Assembly (NCBI GenBank): GCA_946481465.1
Contig: CAMLOC010000071.1
Coordinates: 1 to 9,780 of the forward strand
Reading direction: 5' to 3'
DNA length: 9,780 bases
Origin: an uncultured Shinella sp.
Lineage (GTDB): Bacteria; Pseudomonadota; Alphaproteobacteria; Rhizobiales; Rhizobiaceae
A program made the position numbers and the translations under genes. The notes beneath the pieces were generated by a model. That model was not told the DNA's origin, did no database searches, and saw only the letters and a list, made by a program, of their open reading frames with translations. Each line of letters opens with the position of its first letter. Position 1 is the first letter of the stretch. Positions 6,572 through 9,780 of the stretch are shown in pieces.

Positions 6572-7236
6572 CGATCTTCTCAGGCTATGGGGTGCAACTG
6601 TTGAACGGCGCTGTCGTCAGCATCGCCGTGACGGTCGCCGCCTTGTTCGTCGGCACCATCCTCGGTGTCTTCCTCGGCTCGGTGAAGACCTATGCCAGCC
6701 GGCCCTTTCGCTACCTTGTCGAGGCCTATACGGCGATCGTGCGCGGTGTTCCCGACCTCATCGTCATCTACCTGATCTATTTCGGCAGCACGGTCGCCCT
6801 GACGAAGCTTACCGGCGACTATGTCGACGTGAACGGCTTCACGGCCGGCGTCTGCGCGCTCGCCTTCATCTTCGGCGCCTATGCGAGCGACATCTTCCGC
6901 GGCGCCATCCGCCAGGTTCCGCGCGGGCAGACCGAGGCGGCCATGGCGCTCGGGCTGAGCCGCCGGGTCTGCTTTCGCAAGGTGGTGATGCCCCAGGCGT
7001 GGCGGCTGGCGCTTCCCGGCTACGGCAACCTGTCCATCATCCTCCTGAAGCAGACGTCGCTGATCTCGGTCATCGGGCTGGAGGAGCTCTTGCGCGCCTC
7101 CTCCGTGGTTTCGGGCGCGACCCGGGAGCCGTTCTACGTCTACAGCGCGGCGGCGGCCATCTATCTCGTCCTGACCGGCGTCGCATCGCTTGGGCTGCGA
7201 TTTGCCCGCAAACGCGCCGATCGCGGTTTTGCCTGA
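6568..7236 (+). CDS. Polar amino-acid ABC importer permease, first subunit (HisQ/ArtQ type)
   Basis: Inner-membrane subunit forming half of the translocation channel of the importer. The 222-aa sequence has the N-terminal HisM/GlnP-type segment LLNGAVVSIAVTVAALFVGT, the family signature around VRGVPDLIVIYLIYFG (58-73), and the cytoplasmic coupling loop TEAAMALGLSRRVCFRKVVMP (about 122-142) that docks on the ATPase. About five hydrophobic segments are visible, as usual for this family. The ATG at 6568 overlaps the stop of the preceding BacA-like gene by 4 bp. The second permease begins 11 bp after its stop. The pair would form a heterodimer. Confidence 0.93.
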   Translation: MTIFSGYGVQLLNGAVVSIAVTVAALFVGTILGVFLGSVKTYASRPFRYLVEAYTAIVRGVPDLIVIYLIYFGSTVALTKLTGDYVDVNGFTAGVCALAFIFGAYASDIFRGAIRQVPRGQTEAAMALGLSRRVCFRKVVMPQAWRLALPGYGNLSIILLKQTSLISVIGLEELLRASSVVSGATREPFYVYSAAAAIYLVLTGVASLGLRFARKRADRGFA

Positions 7237-7247
7237 GGGAGGCCGAA

Positions 7248-7979
7248 ATGCTTGATTTCCAATTGATGTCCGATGCCTTTCCCCGGCTGATCGAAGGGGT
7301 CGGCGTGACGGGCAAGCTTGCCGTCCTGATCCTGATCCTCGGCATGGTCCTCGCGATCCCGATCGCCTATGCCCGCAATGCCCGCTCGAAATACCTCCAT
7401 GGCCCGGCGAACGCCTATATCCTGGTGATCCGGGGCATTCCCTCGCTCCTCCAGGTGTTCCTCGTCTATTACGGCATGAGCCAGCTGGACTTCGTCCGGC
7501 ACTCGGCGCTCTGGCCGATCCTGCGCGATCCGTTCTGGTGCGTGATCATCGCCCTCGGCCTGAACTCCGCCGCCTACACCGCCGAGATCATCTCCGGGGC
7601 GCTGCGCCTGATCGCCAAGGGGCCGGTCGAGGCCGCCTATGCGCTGGGCCTCTCCTGGTTCCAGACCCAGCGCAAGGTGACGATCCCGCTTGCGGTGCGG
7701 GCCGCGCTGCCGGCCTACGAGAACGAGATCATCCTGACGGTGAAGGCGACGTCGCTCGCCAGCACCGTGACGCTGATGGACCTGACGGGCGTCGCCCGCC
7801 TCGAGGTCTCGAACACCTACGCGCCCTACGAAATCTTCCTGACGGCCGGCGCGATCTATTTCTGCATCACGACGACGCTTTCCTGGCTGCTGCGGCGGCT
7901 CGAGCAGCGACTTTCCATTGAAAACCTGAAGACGCCTGCGAGCACGCCGCTGCAGAACGCGCAAACCGCCCACGCCTGA
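7248..7979 (+). CDS. Polar amino-acid ABC importer permease, second subunit (HisM/ArtM type)
   Basis: Second membrane subunit, expected to pair with the permease encoded just upstream. The 243-aa protein shows the family pattern [17 protein letters not shown] (60-76), [20 protein letters not shown] (106-125) and the ATPase-coupling EAA loop [20 protein letters not shown] (128-147). A strong GGGAGG ribosome binding site (7237-7242), right after the previous stop, sits 5 nt before the ATG. The C-terminal tail after about residue 222 is longer than usual and rich in Thr, Ala and Gln, likely a disordered cytoplasmic end. The ATPase gene follows after 32 bp. Identification is firm; the substrate cannot be read from it. 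Confidence 0.93.
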   Translation: MLDFQLMSDAFPRLIEGVGVTGKLAVLILILGMVLAIPIAYARNARSKYLHGPANAYILVIRGIPSLLQVFLVYYGMSQLDFVRHSALWPILRDPFWCVIIALGLNSAAYTAEIISGALRLIAKGPVEAAYALGLSWFQTQRKVTIPLAVRAALPAYENEIILTVKATSLASTVTLMDLTGVARLEVSNTYAPYEIFLTAGAIYFCITTTLSWLLRRLEQRLSIENLKTPASTPLQNAQTAHA

Positions 7980-8011
7980 GAGGCATGGGCGAAACCGACA
8001 CGGAGATCACC

Positions 8012-8794
8012 ATGGCCTTTCACGCAAACGGATCGGCAGCCCTTTCGGGCGAGCCGGATCCATCCGGGGAAATTCACGTCCGCAATGTCGGCAAGCGGTT
8101 CGGGTCGTTCCAGGCCCTGAACAACGTCAACCTTCACGTTCGCGCCGGGGAAAAGCTCGTCGTCTGCGGCCCCTCCGGTTCCGGCAAGTCGACGCTCATC
8201 CGCTGCATGAACGGCATCGAACGCCACGACAGCGGCACCATCGCCGTCAACGGCGTCCCGCTCGACAAGGCGACCGCGAACCGCGACCGGATCCGCCGGG
8301 AGGTGGGGATGGTCTTTCAGAGCTTCAACCTCTTCCCCCACATGAACGTCCTGGAGAACTGTCTCCTTGCCCCGATGTCGGTGAAGGGAATGGCGCGCGA
8401 GGAGGCGAAGAGCATCGCCATGCATTTCCTTGGACGGGTCAGGATCGCCGAGCAGGCGCTGAAATATCCCTCGCAGCTTTCCGGCGGGCAGCAGCAGCGC
8501 GTGGCCATCGCCCGCGCCATGTGCATGAAGCCGAAGATCCTTCTTCTCGACGAGCCCACCTCGGCGCTCGACCCGGAAATGGTCAAGGAGGTGCTCGACA
8601 CCATGGTCGGCCTTGCCCAGGACGGCATGACGATGGTCTGCGTCACCCACGAGATGGGGTTCGCGAAGGAAGTCGCGGACCGCGTCGTCTTCATGGATTG
8701 CGGCTCCATCGTGGAGGAGGCCTCGCCGGCGGAGTTCTTCGGCAACCCGAAAACCCTGCGTGCCCGGGACTTCCTGTCCCAGATTCTCCGCTAG
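8012..8794 (+). CDS. Polar amino-acid ABC importer ATP-binding protein (HisP/GlnQ type)
   Basis: Cytoplasmic ATPase that powers the importer as a homodimer on the two permeases. The 260-aa protein has every functional motif: Walker [10 protein letters not shown] (53-61), Q-loop Gln103 in [10 protein letters not shown], signature LSGGQQQR (156-163), Walker B ILLLDEP (176-182), D-loop SALD (184-187) and the switch His213 in [16 protein letters not shown] is typical of amino-acid importers. I prefer the ATG at 8012, with GGAG (8002-8005) 6 nt upstream. The in-frame ATG at 7985 has its only purine-rich match almost touching the start codon and would add 9 residues. Even so, the first 20 residues are a non-conserved extension compared with HisP. 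It is the last gene of the operon; a long palindrome follows directly. Confidence 0.94.
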   Translation: MAFHANGSAALSGEPDPSGEIHVRNVGKRFGSFQALNNVNLHVRAGEKLVVCGPSGSGKSTLIRCMNGIERHDSGTIAVNGVPLDKATANRDRIRREVGMVFQSFNLFPHMNVLENCLLAPMSVKGMAREEAKSIAMHFLGRVRIAEQALKYPSQLSGGQQQRVAIARAMCMKPKILLLDEPTSALDPEMVKEVLDTMVGLAQDGMTMVCVTHEMGFAKEVADRVVFMDCGSIVEEASPAEFFGNPKTLRARDFLSQILR

Positions 8795-8795
8795 A

Positions 8796-8835
8796 GCATT
8801 TCCAGCCGAAGCGAGGGCGCTTCGGCTGGAAATGC
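8796..8835. repeat. Perfect 17-18 bp stem palindrome between convergent genes (RIME/REP-like; possible bidirectional terminator)
   Basis: GCATTTCCAGCCGAAGC (8796-8812) and its exact complement (8819-8835) flank the hexamer GAGGGC. The outer bases of that hexamer also pair, leaving a four-base AGGG loop. The stem starts 1 bp after the ATPase stop codon and ends 25 bp before the stop of the facing permease gene. A T-run is missing on both sides, so it is not a standard intrinsic terminator, though so stable a hairpin could block RNA polymerase or exonucleases in both directions. From memory, palindromes beginning AGAGCATTT recur in intergenic regions of Rhizobiaceae genomes, so this may be one copy of a dispersed element. 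Confidence 0.75.
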
Positions 8836-8860
8836 CGCAAAAGCAACAATTCGGAGCCTT

Positions 8861-9682
8861 TCAACCCTTGACCGCGCCCGCCGTCATGGAGCCGCTGATC
8901 TGGCGGTACATGAGAAGGCCGAGCAGCATGGGCGGCAGCGCGCCGACGATCATCACGGCCGAGGCGACGCCCCATTGCACGCCGCCGCCGCTGGCGGCGA
9001 AGAAGAAGGAGGCGCCGACGGTGATCGGCACCGCCTTCGATGTCGTCAGCATCAGGCCGAAGAGGAATTCGTTCCAGGCGGTGATGAAGCCGAAGATCAC
9101 GCCCGTGACGATGGCCGGCCGGCAGAGCGGGGCGATGACGCGGGTGAGGATCTGCGTGCGCGTCGCCCCGTCCATCAGCGCCGCCTCGTCGAGTTCGCCC
9201 GGCAGGTCGCGGATCGCGTTGACGAGGATGACGAGCGCCAGCGGCAGGTTGACGATGGTGAGGATGAGGCCGAGGCCGAGCCGCGTGTCGAGCAGCGACA
9301 GCCACTGGAACATCATGTAGAGCGGGATGGCGAAGATGACGAGCGGCACCGCGCGCAGGTTGACGATGAGCGGCAGCAGCGTGCGCTCGCCGATCCGGCC
9401 GCGGGCGATCGCATAGGCGGCGGGCAGGGCGAGCGCCACGGCCAGCAGCGTGCCGAGCGCGGCGACGGCAAAACTGTTGACGAGATAGAGGAAGATGTTC
9501 AGCCGGTCGGAGACGGTGAAGACCGCCGCGTAGTTTGCAAGGGTCGGCGCCTCCACCCACAGGCCCGGATTGGCGGTCAGTTCGCGCGCGCTCTTGAAGG
9601 AGGTGGAGAGCGTCACGAGGACCGGAAAGTTCATCGCGATGGCCGCGAGGACAAAGACGATCCAGCGCAGGATATTGATCAT
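8861..9682 (-). CDS. Carbohydrate-type ABC importer permease (MalG family)
   Basis: Inner-membrane subunit of a sugar-type (CUT1) importer, not related to the amino-acid operon on the other strand. The 273-aa protein has an N-terminal membrane segment, the MalG-like NSFAVAALGTLLAVALALPAAYAIAR stretch (69-94, read as separate hydrophobic blocks), and the coupling loop EAALMDGATRTQILTRVIAP (166-185), followed by AWNEFLFGLML (202-212), a hallmark of MalG-type permeases. About six membrane spans are visible. The start at 9682 overlaps the stop of the upstream permease as ATGA. No ATPase or binding-protein gene follows within the window; the palindrome comes next, so this is the last gene of its operon. 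The sugar cannot be deduced. Confidence 0.93.
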   Translation of the reverse strand: MINILRWIVFVLAAIAMNFPVLVTLSTSFKSARELTANPGLWVEAPTLANYAAVFTVSDRLNIFLYLVNSFAVAALGTLLAVALALPAAYAIARGRIGERTLLPLIVNLRAVPLVIFAIPLYMMFQWLSLLDTRLGLGLILTIVNLPLALVILVNAIRDLPGELDEAALMDGATRTQILTRVIAPLCRPAIVTGVIFGFITAWNEFLFGLMLTTSKAVPITVGASFFFAASGGGVQWGVASAVMIVGALPPMLLGLLMYRQISGSMTAGAVKG

Positions 9683-9780
9683 CGGACAACTCCCTTGCGG
9701 CGGGCGGCCATGGCGTTGAGGCCGTAGAGCACGGCGAAGGAAGCGGCGAACAGGATGACGGAGGCGGCGACCGCCTTGCC
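9679..9780 (-). CDS. C-terminal end of a second carbohydrate-type ABC permease (probably MalF family), partial
   Basis: Only the last 33 codons are inside the window. They encode one hydrophobic span (AVAASVILFAASFAVLYGLNA) and a basic tail (ARRKGVVR) before the TGA, which overlaps the MalG-type ATG by 4 bp. A membrane-span end coupled to a MalG-type gene is the standard MalF-MalG order, so a MalF-type permease is the natural reading. The fragment alone would not prove it. Confidence 0.75.
   Translation of the reverse strand, partial: GKAVAASVILFAASFAVLYGLNAMAARRKGVVR

Noticed and set aside
8796..8835. The long palindrome as a standard Rho-independent terminator
   Set aside because: Neither strand shows a T-run after the stem, so it was listed as a repeat with possible terminator activity instead.
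8691..9689. A 332-codon minus-strand open frame over the MalG-type permease and the palindrome
   Set aside because: The in-register permease at 8861-9682 has all MalG features. This frame is Arg/Ala/Pro-rich and reads through the palindrome.
1..9780. CRISPR arrays, tRNA or rRNA genes, insertion sequences or frameshifted genes
   Set aside because: No regularly spaced direct repeats, tRNA-like cloverleaf, transposase motifs or broken reading frames were seen. Apart from the 254-bp gap at 4858-5111 and the 118-bp spacer, the window is almost wholly coding.

Overview
The window looks like part of a GC-rich alphaproteobacterial genome, most likely Rhizobiales/Rhizobiaceae. This rests on strong G/C bias at third codon positions, tightly packed ABC-transporter operons with ATGA overlaps, and a long intergenic palindrome beginning AGAGCATTT. 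I recall similar palindromes in rhizobial intergenic regions. The assignment is inference; there is no rRNA or other taxonomic marker.

Region 1 (1-4271, minus strand) is an operon for a 2-oxoacid dehydrogenase complex. Its order is E1 (alpha and beta fused in one 692-aa protein), E2 (one lipoyl domain) and E3 (dihydrolipoyl dehydrogenase, C-terminus beyond the window). The genes are separated by 2 bp and then joined by a 4-bp overlap. Sequence style and context favour a branched-chain-type complex, but the substrate cannot be read from the sequence.

Region 2 (4272-5111) holds a divergently transcribed Lrp/AsnC-family regulator, an arrangement like bkdR facing bkdA1A2B-lpdV in Pseudomonas. 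A perfect 18-bp palindrome lies in the 118-bp divergent spacer. A 254-bp gap after the regulator carries two GC-rich inverted repeats, AT-rich near-palindromes and a plausible promoter for the next operon.

Region 3 (5112-8794, plus strand) is a polar-amino-acid/opine-type ABC importer: binding protein, small cytosolic protein, two permeases and ATPase. The unusual member is the 206-aa protein at 5951-6571. It looks like a prephenate dehydratase-fold protein (closest in style to the bacilysin enzyme BacA) and is translationally coupled to the first permease. The binding protein keeps the carboxylate-binding Arg of the HisJ/ArgT family but has Asn where that family uses Asp to hold the alpha-amino group.

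Region 4 (8795-9780) has a perfect 17-18 bp stem palindrome between convergent operons, then the 3' end of an unrelated minus-strand carbohydrate-type (MalF/MalG) ABC importer.

Working model (inference): the importer, the PDT-like protein, the Lrp regulator and the fused-E1 dehydrogenase form one uptake-and-oxidation locus for an amino-acid- or opine-like compound whose 2-oxoacid is decarboxylated to an acyl-CoA. No aminotransferase or deaminase is visible in the window.
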